This document shows positions 17,259 through 26,256 of a stretch of DNA of 64,000 nt, one piece after another. The notes beneath the pieces are model-generated. The model was not told where the DNA came from, ran no database searches, and saw only the letters and a program-made list of their open reading frames with translations. Source of the DNA: Rhizobium sp. CF122 (lineage in GTDB: Bacteria > Pseudomonadota > Alphaproteobacteria > Rhizobiales > Rhizobiaceae); assembly GCF_000282035.1 (NCBI RefSeq), contig NZ_AKKA01000085.1, positions 1 to 64,000 of the forward strand. Direction: 5' to 3'. How positions within the stretch are numbered: position 1 is the first letter of the stretch; each line of letters opens with the position of its first letter. The translations under genes were made by a program, and so were the position numbers.

Positions 17259-18473
17259 ATGAGCATACCCTACAGTTGGATTATTGTCGCGGCCGGGGCA
17301 TTGATGACCTGCGTTGCGCTCGGCGCGATGTTCTCACTGGCGATCTTCCAGGAGCCGATCGCCATCGAGACCGGCTGGTCACACGCGGGCATCGCGACTG
17401 CGATGACGCTCAATTTCATTGTTATGGGGATTGGCGGCTTTCTCTGGGGCGCCGCAAGCGATCGCTTCGGTCCGCGCATTGTCGTTCTCATCGGCGCAGG
17501 CGCGCTTGGGCTGGCACTCGTATTGGCAAGCCGCGCGGAGTCCCTTCTGCAATTTCAGCTGACCTACGGCATTCTGGTCGGACTTGCGGCCAGCACGTTC
17601 TTTGCACCGATGATCGCCACGACGACAGGTTGGTTCGAGGAGAACCGCAGCCTTGCCGTCTCATTGGTTTCTGCCGGCATGGGTGTCGCGCCGATGACGA
17701 TCTCGCCCTTCGCGCGCCTGCTTATCTCTGCTTATGATTGGCGCACCGCAATGCTGTTGATCGGCATCACGGCCTGGGTGCTGCTGATACCCGCAGCCTT
17801 GCTCGTCCGGCGTCCGCCGGCTGAAGCGAGCGACGGTGCCGCCGCCACTATATCGGACGGTGAGCGACCCAAACTCTCGCGGGTGTTGCGCTCACCGCAA
17901 TTCATTGTGCTCGGCCTGACGTTCTCTGCCTGCTGCGCCGCGCATTCCGGCCCGATCTTCCACATGGTCAGCTATGCCACGATCTGCGGCATCGCACCGA
18001 TGGCTGCCGTCAGCATCTACAGCGTCGAGGGGCTTGCGGGGCTCGGCGGCCGGCTTCTCTATGGTGGGCTTGCCGACAGGATCGGGGTGAAGCCCGTCCT
18101 CGTTACCGGCCTGCTCGTCCAGGCGATCGCGCTGGCAACCTATCTCTTCGTCAGCCGGCTCGGCGAATTCTATGTTCTCGCGATTATCTTCGGCAGTGCC
18201 TATGGCGGCGTGATGCCGCTTTATGCCGTGCTTGCGCGGGAATATTTCGGGCCGCGTATCATCGGTACTGTGTTCGGCGCAGCCACAATGCTGTCCAGCC
18301 TCGGCATGGCATTCGGGCCTCTGATCGGCGGCTGGATCTTCGACACGTTCCACAGCTACTCGTGGCTCTTCATTGGATCCGCGCTGGTCGGGCTGGGCGC
18401 GGCAGCGATCGCACTGGCGTTCCCGCCGCTCGCAAGGGTAAAGACCGAACCGGCTCTCGGGGTCTCGGCCTGA
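17259..18473 (+). CDS. MFS transporter (oxalate/formate or monocarboxylate-like family)
   Basis: 404 residues from ATG 17259 with GGGAGG upstream (17242-17247); the TTG at 17235 would begin before that ribosome site. Twelve membrane helices are suggested. MFS signs include the helix 2-3 loop WGAASDRFGPRIVV (D-R-x-G) and the matching GGLADRIGVKPVL in the second half, plus a central Pro/Ser/Asp-rich loop near residue 195. The pattern of YSWIIVAAGALMTCVALG at the start is like OFA/MCT-type carriers of organic anions. Substrate not known; no adjacent catabolic gene. Confidence 0.82.
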   Translation: MSIPYSWIIVAAGALMTCVALGAMFSLAIFQEPIAIETGWSHAGIATAMTLNFIVMGIGGFLWGAASDRFGPRIVVLIGAGALGLALVLASRAESLLQFQLTYGILVGLAASTFFAPMIATTTGWFEENRSLAVSLVSAGMGVAPMTISPFARLLISAYDWRTAMLLIGITAWVLLIPAALLVRRPPAEASDGAAATISDGERPKLSRVLRSPQFIVLGLTFSACCAAHSGPIFHMVSYATICGIAPMAAVSIYSVEGLAGLGGRLLYGGLADRIGVKPVLVTGLLVQAIALATYLFVSRLGEFYVLAIIFGSAYGGVMPLYAVLAREYFGPRIIGTVFGAATMLSSLGMAFGPLIGGWIFDTFHSYSWLFIGSALVGLGAAAIALAFPPLARVKTEPALGVSA

Positions 18474-18483
18474 GGCGGTGCCG

Positions 18484-19356
18484 CTAACCGCGCCAGCTGT
18501 TGCTCTGCATCAGCTGCGCGAGCGAGGCGGGATAGGTTGGGAAGGAAAACGTGAAGCCAGCGGCCTTCAGCTTGGCGTTCGAGACCCGCTTGTTCTCGCC
18601 GTAGAAGGACCGCGCCATCGGCGTGAGTTCAGCCGTCTCGAAAGGCTGCTCCGGCGGGGGCTCGACGCCCATCAGGCGTGCGGCCTCGACAATGACGTCC
18701 TGCGGCGGGCCGGGCAGATCGTCCGTCACATTATAGATGCCGCCGAGCCCGCGCTCGGCGAGAAACCGCGTCGCCGCGCCGATATCCTCCACGCGGATCC
18801 GGTTGAAAACCTGATCCTCCTTGATCAGCCGTCGCGCGCTGCCGCGTTCCAGATTGCAGAAGGCATTGCGGCCCGGGCCATAGATGCCCGAGAGGCGGAG
18901 AACGGCTGCCGGTATATCGGCCTCGGCGCCGATGGCCATCCAGCCATCTTCCGCTTCCAGCCTCTCCTTTGACCGCCCGGAAACCGGTGTGCATGGCGTG
19001 TCTTCGGTGACCCAATTGCCCTTGTGATCGCCATAGACGCCGACCGTCGAGAGGTAGCCGATCCACTGGAGCTCCGGCATCATCTCCCGCAAGCGATCGC
19101 CCGCCAGCCTGATCAGCGGGTCGCCATTTTCCCGCGGTGCAATGGATTGCACGAGATGCGTCGTATCCCGCATTGCAGCGCGCAAGTCGTTCCCCAGGGT
19201 TTCGCCGTCGAAAAGGAACGCGTTAATGTCCTGGCCGCGCAGGGCAGCTGCTTTGTCGTCCGCCCGTGTGGTCCCGGATACGCGCACTCCATCAGCATTG
19301 AAGGCCTTGCCGATTGCCTTGCCCGAATAGCCGCAGCCGAAAATCATCACATCCAT
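18484..19356 (-). CDS. NAD(P)-binding SDR/epimerase family protein (YeeZ-like)
   Basis: 290 residues from ATG 19356, which overlaps the queG stop codon by one base (TGATG). The Rossmann start is [19 protein letters not shown], an atypical GxGxxG variant as in YeeZ-like proteins, followed by LQWIGYLSTVGVYGDHKGNWVTED, LRLSGIYGPGRNAF and RVEDIGAATRF typical of extended SDRs. The YxxxK pair is not obvious, so catalysis is uncertain. Third gene of a GST, queG, SDR run on the minus strand. Confidence 0.85.
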   Translation of the reverse strand: MDVMIFGCGYSGKAIGKAFNADGVRVSGTTRADDKAAALRGQDINAFLFDGETLGNDLRAAMRDTTHLVQSIAPRENGDPLIRLAGDRLREMMPELQWIGYLSTVGVYGDHKGNWVTEDTPCTPVSGRSKERLEAEDGWMAIGAEADIPAAVLRLSGIYGPGRNAFCNLERGSARRLIKEDQVFNRIRVEDIGAATRFLAERGLGGIYNVTDDLPGPPQDVIVEAARLMGVEPPPEQPFETAELTPMARSFYGENKRVSNAKLKAAGFTFSFPTYPASLAQLMQSNSWRG

Positions 19357-20504
19357 CACACAGCTCCCGCTAGCCGCCACTCGTTTAGGACATCGCTGTC
19401 CGACTCATCCGGCCTTTGTGCCGCAAAGGCAAAAAATTCTCCAGCCTCAAGAAGGCGCGAAAGCGCCCAAACCGCCATGCCACGCGCGACGGGCGAGGGG
19501 TCCCGTGTCAGTTCCCGACATCGCTCGACAAATCGGCGGTCGCCCGAATTGCCGGCGGCGATGAGCACATTCCGGATGAATCGATCGCGGCCGATACGCT
19601 TGACCGGCGAACCGCTGAAGAACGTGCGGAAGGCGGCGTCGTCAAGGCTGAGCAGGAACTCGATCGTCGGTTCCTTGAGGTCCTCGCGGGCCTGCAGCTT
19701 CATCTCGGACGCCTCGTGGGCAAATTTGTTCCATGGGCAGGCGGCAAGGCAATCGTCGCAGCCATAGATCCGATTGCCGATCAGCGGGCGCAACGCCGGA
19801 TCGATCGGTCCCTTGTGCTCGATGGTCAGGTAGGAGATGCAGCGCCGCGCGTCGATCTGGTAAGGACCGGGAAAGGCATTGGTCGGGCAGATGTCGAGAC
19901 AGGCGTGGCAGGAGCCGCAGTGGTCGACTTCCGGGGTGTCGATGTTCAAATCCGCGGTCGTGAACATTGAGCCGAGGAAAAGCCAAGAACCGAGCTCACG
20001 GCTGACGAGGTTGGTGTGTTTGCCCTGCCAGCCGAGGCCGGCCGCGGCAGCCAGCGGCTTCTCCATCACCGGAGCGGTGTCGACGAAGACCTTTACATCC
20101 GCCCCGGCGCGCGCTGCAAAACGCGTCGCAATCTCCTTCAACCGCCCCTTGATGACGTCATGATAGTCGCGATTGCGCGCATAGACCGAGATCGCAGCCT
20201 TGTCGGGCTTTGTCAGAACTTCGCGGGGATCTTCGTCGGGTCCATAATTGAGGCCGAAGACGACAATCGACCGGACATCGCTCCAGAGCGTGCGCGGATC
20301 GCCGCGCCTGTCGCGGGTTTCCGCCATCCACTCCATCGTGCCATGCCGCCCCGCGTCGATGAATTCGCCAAGCCGCTCCTTGGCCTCCGGTATGGCGTCC
20401 GGCTGCGTGATGCGACAGAGGTCGAATCCCAACGCCTTTGCCTCCGAGCGAACGAAGGCGGTGAGAGTGTCGCGGCGTTTCTGTTCCTTGTTTTCCGTGG
20501 CCAT
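19356..20504 (-). CDS. queG: Epoxyqueuosine reductase
   Basis: 382 residues. Performs the last step of queuosine synthesis in tRNA, reducing epoxyqueuosine with a cobalamin cofactor and two 4Fe-4S clusters. Visible: N-terminal cobalamin-binding domain with [12 protein letters not shown], then ferredoxin-like motifs [16 protein letters not shown] and, later, [14 protein letters not shown], together giving the eight cysteines. The C-terminal HEAT-like part ([15 protein letters not shown]) is also present. Coupled to the SDR gene downstream by a one-base overlap; the GST gene starts 12 bases upstream. Confidence 0.95.
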   Translation of the reverse strand: MATENKEQKRRDTLTAFVRSEAKALGFDLCRITQPDAIPEAKERLGEFIDAGRHGTMEWMAETRDRRGDPRTLWSDVRSIVVFGLNYGPDEDPREVLTKPDKAAISVYARNRDYHDVIKGRLKEIATRFAARAGADVKVFVDTAPVMEKPLAAAAGLGWQGKHTNLVSRELGSWLFLGSMFTTADLNIDTPEVDHCGSCHACLDICPTNAFPGPYQIDARRCISYLTIEHKGPIDPALRPLIGNRIYGCDDCLAACPWNKFAHEASEMKLQAREDLKEPTIEFLLSLDDAAFRTFFSGSPVKRIGRDRFIRNVLIAAGNSGDRRFVERCRELTRDPSPVARGMAVWALSRLLEAGEFFAFAAQRPDESDSDVLNEWRLAGAV

Positions 20505-20516
20505 CGAAGGCCCTCG

Positions 20517-21209
20517 TCAGAAGTCCAGATCGGCGTAGTGCGACACCGGCGTCAGGCCCCGCACGCGCTCAGTGAGCAACGGTCGGAAGGATGGACGCGA
20601 CTTCAGGCGCTGATACCACTCTTTCACAAGAGGGGCTTCCGACCAGTCGATTTCACCGAGATAATCGAGAATGGAAACGGCGGAGGCAGCAGCCAGATCG
20701 GCATAGCTCATGCGGTCACCCGCCAGCCACTGGCGCGAGCCTGCGAGCCATGTCAGGTATTTCATGTGCTGGCGGATATTCGCCCGCGCCGTGCGAAGGA
20801 TCTTCGAGTCAGGCGCGCCGCCGCCCTGGTCTGCCGTCATCTGCAGCTTATAGACCCGCTCGCGGGCAAGCGGCTTGGTCACGTCGGTTTCCATCTTCTG
20901 CATGAACCATTCCGTCAGCCGGCGAATTTCGGCGCGCTGGAATGGATCTTCGGCCAGCAGCCGGCGGTCACGCTTGAGCACGCCATGCGTCTCGTCGAGA
21001 TATTCGGAGATCACAGCGGCGCCGCACAGCGCCCGCATGCTGTCGTCGACATAAACCGGCAATGTTCCGGCTGGATTCAGCGCGAGGAAATCCCTGCGCT
21101 TCTCCCATGTCTGTTCCTCGATCAGGTCCGCCTGATAGCCGTACTCCGTCAGGATCAGCCGGACGAAGCGTGATGCGGATGACATAGGGTGATGATAGAG
21201 CGTGGGCAT
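20517..21209 (-). CDS. Glutathione S-transferase family protein
   Basis: 230 residues with both GST domains: the thioredoxin-like start MPTLYHHPMSSASRFVRLILTE with Ser near position 10, PAGTLPVYVDDS carrying the cis-Pro, AVISEYLDETHG, then the helical domain with WLAGDRMSYADLAAASAVSILDYLGEIDW. First gene of a probable unit with queG and the SDR gene (12-base gap). Substrate unknown. Unlike the relic at 3918-4310 this copy is complete. Confidence 0.9.
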   Translation of the reverse strand: MPTLYHHPMSSASRFVRLILTEYGYQADLIEEQTWEKRRDFLALNPAGTLPVYVDDSMRALCGAAVISEYLDETHGVLKRDRRLLAEDPFQRAEIRRLTEWFMQKMETDVTKPLARERVYKLQMTADQGGGAPDSKILRTARANIRQHMKYLTWLAGSRQWLAGDRMSYADLAAASAVSILDYLGEIDWSEAPLVKEWYQRLKSRPSFRPLLTERVRGLTPVSHYADLDF

Positions 21210-21458
21210 CGATTCTCGGATTTTTTGAGGGGTGTGGCACGTTGCAGGTGCGCGATGATTATAGCGCCCTAGTCATGACTCATTCGTTGAAGCTATAGGA
21301 GCTTGGCCCTTCCAATACAAGCGAGTCGGGCTGCCGACCGCCTGGACAAGGGAAGTGTACGTGCCCGAAAACCGATTTTTGCTTTCTCGCCCTGCCTTCG
21401 TCACTTCCAGACGCCATAACCCCACCGCAAGCTCGACCAAACTCCACGGAGAGAATTT

Positions 21459-22256
21459 ATGGACTATGTGAACTCTATAATTCTAGGCATAATAGAGGGA
21501 ATTACCGAGTTTCTGCCGATCTCGAGCACCGGTCATCTTATCATTGCTGAGCAATGGCTTGGCCATCGATCGGACATGTTCAACATCGTCATTCAGGCAG
21601 GCGCGATCCTCGCCGTCACCATCATTTACTGGCGTCGTCTTCTGGATCTCGTTCTGGGTTGGCGTGATCCGCGCAACCGCTCTTACGCCGCTAAGCTGAT
21701 TGTCGCATTTCTCATCACGTCGATCCTCGGACTGATCGTGAAGAAGCTCGGATTTCAGCTGCCTGAGAATGCGACGCCGATCGCCTGGGCGCTGATCATT
21801 GGCGGTGTCTGGATGATCTTTGCTGAATGGGCGGCCGCCCGCCGACCGCCCCACAAGGAGATAACCTGGCTCGTTGCCATCTTGGTCGGCATTGCCCAGG
21901 TGGTCGCCGGCGTCTTCCCGGGAACGTCACGCTCCGGCGCAACAATCTTCGTTGCCATGTTGGCAGGCACCGGCAATCGTGCAGCCGCAACCGAATTCGC
22001 CTTTCTGGTCGGCATCCCCACAATGTATGCCGCAAGTGCCTACGAATTGGTGAAGACGTTCAAGGATGGTGGCGCAGCAAACGAGGACTGGACAAGCCTC
22101 GGAATCGCCTTCGTCGTTTCGACGATTGTCGCATTCGTCGCCGTGAAATGGCTGCTGTCCTACATCAGGAGCAACCGGTTTACGGTGTTTGCGATCTACC
22201 GCATGATTCTCGGCGGCATTCTGCTCGCTATGGCGGCGACCGGGATGATTGCCTGA
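21459..22256 (+). CDS. uppP: Undecaprenyl-diphosphatase
   Basis: 265 residues, membrane protein with about eight helices. Hydrolyses undecaprenyl pyrophosphate to the monophosphate lipid carrier for cell-wall and polysaccharide synthesis. The two family motifs are intact: EGITEFLPISSTGH at residues 13-26 and PGTSRSGAT near 155-163, with the catalytic Glu, His and Arg. The ribosome site GGAGAG stands before the ATG. It faces a convergent small gene, and both probably end at the hairpin at 22383-22406. Confidence 0.96.
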   Translation: MDYVNSIILGIIEGITEFLPISSTGHLIIAEQWLGHRSDMFNIVIQAGAILAVTIIYWRRLLDLVLGWRDPRNRSYAAKLIVAFLITSILGLIVKKLGFQLPENATPIAWALIIGGVWMIFAEWAAARRPPHKEITWLVAILVGIAQVVAGVFPGTSRSGATIFVAMLAGTGNRAAATEFAFLVGIPTMYAASAYELVKTFKDGGAANEDWTSLGIAFVVSTIVAFVAVKWLLSYIRSNRFTVFAIYRMILGGILLAMAATGMIA

Positions 22257-22382
22257 GACGGTTTTTGATTGCCGCATTCGCGCACCGATGGCGCGGATGC
22301 GGATTGCGCGCTGAAGCAACGAACAAACACCATGAAGCGCGCGGGCTTCAGCTTCTGATCGAACTTGCGGTATCTGATAGAA

Positions 22383-22406
22383 AAACCGGCGCTACGGCGC
22401 CGGTTT
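22383..22406. terminator. Bidirectional rho-independent terminator
   Basis: A perfect 10-bp stem, AAACCGGCGC with GCGCCGGTTT, encloses the 4-base loop TACG. T-rich tracts follow on both strands (TTTCTTGTT on plus, TTTTTCTATC on minus). It sits between the convergent uppP and the 50-codon gene. Confidence 0.85.
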
Positions 22407-22410
22407 CTTG

Positions 22411-22563
22411 TTATCGGCTGATGGAGCCGGTCTCGCAGGGATCAACGCCGTAGGCTGGCGAGCACTCGCCCTTCACCGCTGCAACCGAACCGGGTGCAAT
22501 GAAGGAGCCTGCCAGAATCACCAGCGCCGCACACGCAAACAGGAGCGCGATTGACCTACCCAT
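22411..22563 (-). CDS. Small exported protein of 50 residues, function unknown
   Basis: An ATG at 22563 opens a 50-codon frame ending TAA at 22411, immediately before the terminator hairpin. Residues 4-29 form a Sec signal-like hydrophobic stretch (MGRSIALLFACAALVILAGS). The mature part is short and has two Cys in the pattern ECSPAYGVDPCETGS, which could form a disulfide in the periplasm. A GAAAGG lies upstream, rather far from the ATG. I do not recognise a family. Evidence for reality is the good signal peptide, G+C-rich coding pattern and the tightly fitted terminator. Confidence 0.65.
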   Translation of the reverse strand: MGRSIALLFACAALVILAGSFIAPGSVAAVKGECSPAYGVDPCETGSISR

Positions 22564-22849
22564 CGAAAAAAGCCTTTCAAAAGTCGTTGGCGCGCCGTCA
22601 AGGCGCTGAGTCCATTGGGAGACGCGCGGGGTGTGTAGTCAGTGGAATGACAAATAGCAATAAATCTTCCTGCTAAATTTGGTGTTAATTCCGCTAATTT
22701 TTTCGTGCGGCTTTTATGCAACGAATGCCTTCCGGACATAGAGAAAAAAAGCATCCACAACTTGCGCGATTCCGGAAGACTCTTCCAAGAAAAATGCCGC
22801 CCGCGAGGTCACGAGCAGCACTACTGATTACAAGATCGACAGCTGGCCT

Positions 22850-23830
22850 TTAGGCGGCCTTGCCTGATCCAGTGTATTGGCCGTGCGGACGATACTGCAC
22901 GAGGTACGAGCCGATCACCGAGCTCACCAGAGTTGGAGTGATGCCGATGCCCTTCAAGGTGCGGCCCTCGGCTTCCGCTTCCTTGGAGACGATGTTGTTC
23001 TTCTTTAGAAGCCGTACCTGATCTGCGGTGATCGGCGGTGTGATGAATGGAACGAGCGAGGCAACCCTGCCGATCAGGGAGGCAATGCCGAAAGGAAGCG
23101 AGACCAGGCGATTCTTGCGCCAAGTTGCCTTCAGCATGATCTCGAGACATTCGCGGAACGTCAGCACTTCGGGTCCGCCAAGCTCGTAGACTTCGCCTGC
23201 GGTCACCTTGTTCTCGACGGCTTTGGCTACGGCCTCGGCTACGTCGACGACATAGACCGGCTGGAACTTCGTCTTGCCGCCACCGATCAACGGCAGGAAG
23301 GGCGAGATGCGCGCCATGTCGGCAAACTTGTTGAAGAAGCCGTCCTCGGGCCCGAAAACGACCGACGGGCGGAAGATGATGGCATCCGGTTTGATCGCGT
23401 GGATCGCTGCCTCGGCGCGACCCTTGGTGCGGGCGTATCCGGAATCGGAATGGGCGTGAGCGCCGATCGCCGAGATATGGATCAGCTTGGCGCCGACGCC
23501 GCGAGCCGCCTCGGCGACAGCACGCGCACCGAATTCCTGGACCGCTTCGAAGGAATTGCGGCCGGTCTCGTGCAGGATGCCGACACAGTTGACGACGTAA
23601 TCGGCGCCTTCGACGGCGCGGTCGACCGAGTTGCGGTAGCGCAGATTTGCCTGGACGAAGGATATCTGTCCGACATTGCCAAGCGGTTGCAGGAAGCCGG
23701 CGAGGTCAGGGCGGCGGACGGCAACGCGGATGCGGTAGCCGCGCTTTGCCAGCACGCGCACGATATGCCTGCCGATGAAGCCGGACCCTCCGAACACGGT
23801 GACGAGTGGCGGCAGGTTGGCAAGGGTCAT
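22850..23830 (-). CDS. NDUFA9-like complex I-associated NAD(P)-binding protein
   Basis: 326 residues of the atypical extended SDR family that includes the mitochondrial complex I subunit NDUFA9. It begins with the Rossmann motif VTVFGGSGFIGRHIVRVLAKRG, then ADYVVNCVGILHETG, SAIGAHAHSDSGYARTKGRAE (Y-x-x-x-K) and IFRPSVVFGPEDGFFNKFA. In alphaproteobacteria these proteins are predicted oxidoreductases, sometimes tied to quinone or complex I biogenesis. No hydrophobic anchor except a possible segment near the C terminus. Lies 112 bases after the DUF1330 gene. Confidence 0.88.
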   Translation of the reverse strand: MTLANLPPLVTVFGGSGFIGRHIVRVLAKRGYRIRVAVRRPDLAGFLQPLGNVGQISFVQANLRYRNSVDRAVEGADYVVNCVGILHETGRNSFEAVQEFGARAVAEAARGVGAKLIHISAIGAHAHSDSGYARTKGRAEAAIHAIKPDAIIFRPSVVFGPEDGFFNKFADMARISPFLPLIGGGKTKFQPVYVVDVAEAVAKAVENKVTAGEVYELGGPEVLTFRECLEIMLKATWRKNRLVSLPFGIASLIGRVASLVPFITPPITADQVRLLKKNNIVSKEAEAEGRTLKGIGITPTLVSSVIGSYLVQYRPHGQYTGSGKAA

Positions 23831-23942
23831 GGCAGGCTCCTCGAAAGGCTCAATTGTTTGGTCGATCTGGTTTCGTCTTAGACCAATCGCGGCGCGACGA
23901 AAAGGGCCATCGCGCCGCAGTTATCATGGCTGAGAACTCGCC

Positions 23943-24230
23943 TCAGATGCCTTCGACGACGACCATCTCGGCGTCGGCGACTTCCTGGCGGATTTTCGCC
24001 GCGATCTGGTATTCCGGCGAATTGTAGCAATCGACAGCGTGCTGCATCGAAGGAAACTCGATCACCACGTTGCGCGCGCGCGCCTTGCCCTCGAGTTCGG
24101 TGATCGCGCCGCCACGGGCGAGAAAGTTGGCGCCGTACTTTTCGAAGGCCGGCTTTGCCGCCGCGACGTAATCCTTGTAGCGCTCCGCGTCACGAACATC
24201 GACGCGCGCAATCCAATATCCTTTTGCCAT
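23943..24230 (-). CDS. DUF1330 domain-containing protein
   Basis: 95 residues starting MAKGYWIARVDVRDAERYKDYV at ATG 24230, with GGGAG upstream. The compact ferredoxin-like dimeric alpha/beta-barrel fold is suggested by FLARGGAITELEG and VIEFPSMQHAVDCYNSPEYQIAAKIR, the DUF1330 signature. Function in the family is not established. 25 bases downstream of pyrF on the same strand, so likely cotranscribed. Confidence 0.9.
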   Translation of the reverse strand: MAKGYWIARVDVRDAERYKDYVAAAKPAFEKYGANFLARGGAITELEGKARARNVVIEFPSMQHAVDCYNSPEYQIAAKIRQEVADAEMVVVEGI

Positions 24231-24255
24231 TTTAGATGCTCCCTGGCTCACGTGA

Positions 24256-24951
24256 TTATTGAAGGGCCGCCGACATCTCGGCGAGGATCGCCAGGGCCGC
24301 CTCCTTGGGATCGGCTGCCTTGACGATCGGGCGGCCGACAACGAGATGGCTGGAGCCGGCCTTCAGCGCGGCAGCTGGTGTCATCACACGCTTCTGGTCG
24401 CCCCGGTCGGCGCCGACGGGGCGAATGCCCGGCGTGACAAGCGCCATATCGGGGCCGATGATCTTGCGGACGGCGGACGCTTCCTCAGCGGAGCAGACAA
24501 CGCCACCCATGCCGGCGAGGTGCGCCTGTTCGGCGCGGCGCAGGACGAGCGTGTGCGGGTCATATTCGTAGCCGGCCGCGATCAGGTCCTGTTCGTCCAT
24601 CGAGGTCAGGACGGTCACGCCGAGAAGGCAGAGATCGGAACCCTTTGCGGCCTCCACCGCAGCTTTCATCGCCTTCGGATAGGCGTGCAGCGTCAGCATC
24701 GACATGCCCATCTTGACGATGTTCTCGACGCCGGAGGCGACGGTGTTGTCGATGTCGAGCAGCTTCATATCGAGGAAGACCTTCTTGCCGCTCCTGGCAA
24801 GGTCGCGCGCAAACTCCAGGCCGCCGGCAAAGGCCAGCTGATAGCCGATCTTGTAGAAGACGACGTCGTCGCCGAGCGTGTCGACGATCCGTTCGGCCTC
24901 GCCAAGCGTTGGAACATCCAGCCCGACGATCAGCCGCTCGCGTGCATCCAT
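24256..24951 (-). CDS. pyrF: Orotidine 5'-phosphate decarboxylase
   Basis: 231 residues from ATG 24951, two bases after the upstream TGA. Final step of UMP synthesis: decarboxylation of OMP. TIM-barrel motifs in order are [29 protein letters not shown] (the catalytic D-x-K-x-x-D array) and [22 protein letters not shown] binding phosphate. Sits in the run dnaN, pmtA, histidine phosphatase, pyrF, DUF1330 on the minus strand. Confidence 0.96.
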   Translation of the reverse strand: MDARERLIVGLDVPTLGEAERIVDTLGDDVVFYKIGYQLAFAGGLEFARDLARSGKKVFLDMKLLDIDNTVASGVENIVKMGMSMLTLHAYPKAMKAAVEAAKGSDLCLLGVTVLTSMDEQDLIAAGYEYDPHTLVLRRAEQAHLAGMGGVVCSAEEASAVRKIIGPDMALVTPGIRPVGADRGDQKRVMTPAAALKAGSSHLVVGRPIVKAADPKEAALAILAEMSAALQ

Positions 24952-24952
24952 G

Positions 24953-25540
24953 TCACATCCATCCCTGCCACTCTTCGATAGGCGTCCAGTCGCACGACAG
25001 GCGTCGATCCGCAAGGCTGAAACAGTAGAGATTGCCGCCGCCGCCCGGTTGATCGCCATCGCGCCGGATCGGGCGGCCTTGCAAATGGCACTTTAGCAAA
25101 GTTCCCACGCCTCCGTGGCCGACGAATGCAATGGGCAGGGCGGGATCATGCGACGCAAGAATATTGGTAACGGCCGAAATGATACGGCGCTGCGCGTCGA
25201 TTGCCCGTTCCCAACCCCTGAAGCTGTCTTCGGGATGCGCAAAGAACCAGTTGGCGGCCTTCTCGAACTCAGGTGGCGGCAGGAAGCCGGTTGCCGAGCG
25301 GTCGTTCTCATGCATGCCGTCGACAATCTCGATGGCCAGCCCGGCCGCGGCGGCAAGGATCTCGGCGGTCTCGATCGCCTTCGTCTCGTCGCTGGAAGCG
25401 ACGCGCCGCAGCTGCTTTCCCCAGTCGCTTTCGGCCGCTTTGTGGGCGCGCGCGGCGCCAAGCTCTGACAGCCCCCATTTCGGTACGGGAACCGCCGGAT
25501 CGATCCTCACCTGCGGATGCGTGATGTAGAGGCCGAACAC
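24953..25540 (-). CDS. Histidine phosphatase superfamily protein with altered RHG motif
   Basis: 195 residues. The superfamily normally starts with an RHG motif; here the corresponding place reads LYITHPQV, keeping the His but replacing Arg by Thr and Gly by Pro. The second half of the active site is present: [14 protein letters not shown] (normally SxxxRxxxTA, with the Arg place now Lys/Thr) and [14 protein letters not shown] with the catalytic second His. So it may be a divergent phosphatase. Followed after one base by pyrF, and preceded by pmtA with a 5-base gap, indicating cotranscription. Confidence 0.82.
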   Translation of the reverse strand: MFGLYITHPQVRIDPAVPVPKWGLSELGAARAHKAAESDWGKQLRRVASSDETKAIETAEILAAAAGLAIEIVDGMHENDRSATGFLPPPEFEKAANWFFAHPEDSFRGWERAIDAQRRIISAVTNILASHDPALPIAFVGHGGVGTLLKCHLQGRPIRRDGDQPGGGGNLYCFSLADRRLSCDWTPIEEWQGWM

Positions 25541-25545
25541 AGGGT

Positions 25546-26139
25546 TCAGCCGCGCCGGTAGATCCAGAGCTGCGCCGGCGGGATGTTACGGACGATAAAG
25601 TCGAAGTGCTGGATATGATAGCGATCCGGCCGCGCGATGATCGGCGACACAGGGCCGTACGAAATCTGCACGACGGGCCGGCCTGCCGGAAGGCGGTCGA
25701 GCAGGCTCTCGAGAAGCGCGATGCGGGCCTGCATCGGGAAGTTTAGCAGCGGGACGGCGGAAACGACGGAATCGAACTTTTGATCCCTCATGGCGCCGAG
25801 CGTCTTATCGAGATTGAACGCATCGCCATTGATGAAGTTCACGCCCGGATAGAGCCGGACCAGGTGCTCGTAGAAGTCCGTCGAATACTCGACAGCGACC
25901 AGGTTCTCCGGCTTCACGCCTCGTCCGAGGATTGCCTTGGTGATCGCCCCGGTGCCTGGCCCGAGCTCGAGGACCGGCAGTCCGGAGTGAAGGTTGATAA
26001 CGCTCGCCATCTTGCGCGCTGTAATGGAGGAGGTGGGAACAATCGAACCGACAGTCTTCGGCCCCTGCATCATTCCCTTGAAGAAGCGGATCTCTTCGTC
26101 AAACTTCTTGCCCAGCCGTTCCTTCAGGCGCAACGCCAT
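25546..26139 (-). CDS. pmtA: Phospholipid N-methyltransferase (PmtA type)
   Basis: 197 residues, soluble class I SAM methyltransferase. Family-specific start LGKKFDEEIRFFKGMMQGPKTVGSIVPTSS, then motif I VLELGPGTGAITKAI, motif II LVAVEYSTDFYEHL and FDSVVSAVPLLNFPM. Rhizobial PmtA methylates phosphatidylethanolamine three times to phosphatidylcholine. It is next to dnaN, the location I recall for pmtA in Sinorhizobium. An rRNA adenine dimethylase-like relative is a less likely reading. Confidence 0.8.
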   Translation of the reverse strand: MALRLKERLGKKFDEEIRFFKGMMQGPKTVGSIVPTSSITARKMASVINLHSGLPVLELGPGTGAITKAILGRGVKPENLVAVEYSTDFYEHLVRLYPGVNFINGDAFNLDKTLGAMRDQKFDSVVSAVPLLNFPMQARIALLESLLDRLPAGRPVVQISYGPVSPIIARPDRYHIQHFDFIVRNIPPAQLWIYRRG

Positions 26140-26256
26140 TCCACCATCCTCCTAGATATGCAACAAAGCAGCCCGGTCTTTAATTGCAGTTGGTTCGAGC
26201 GAAAAACAAGGCCCGACGTCGCAATTGGCAAAGTTTGCACGGCAAATGCGACGCGG

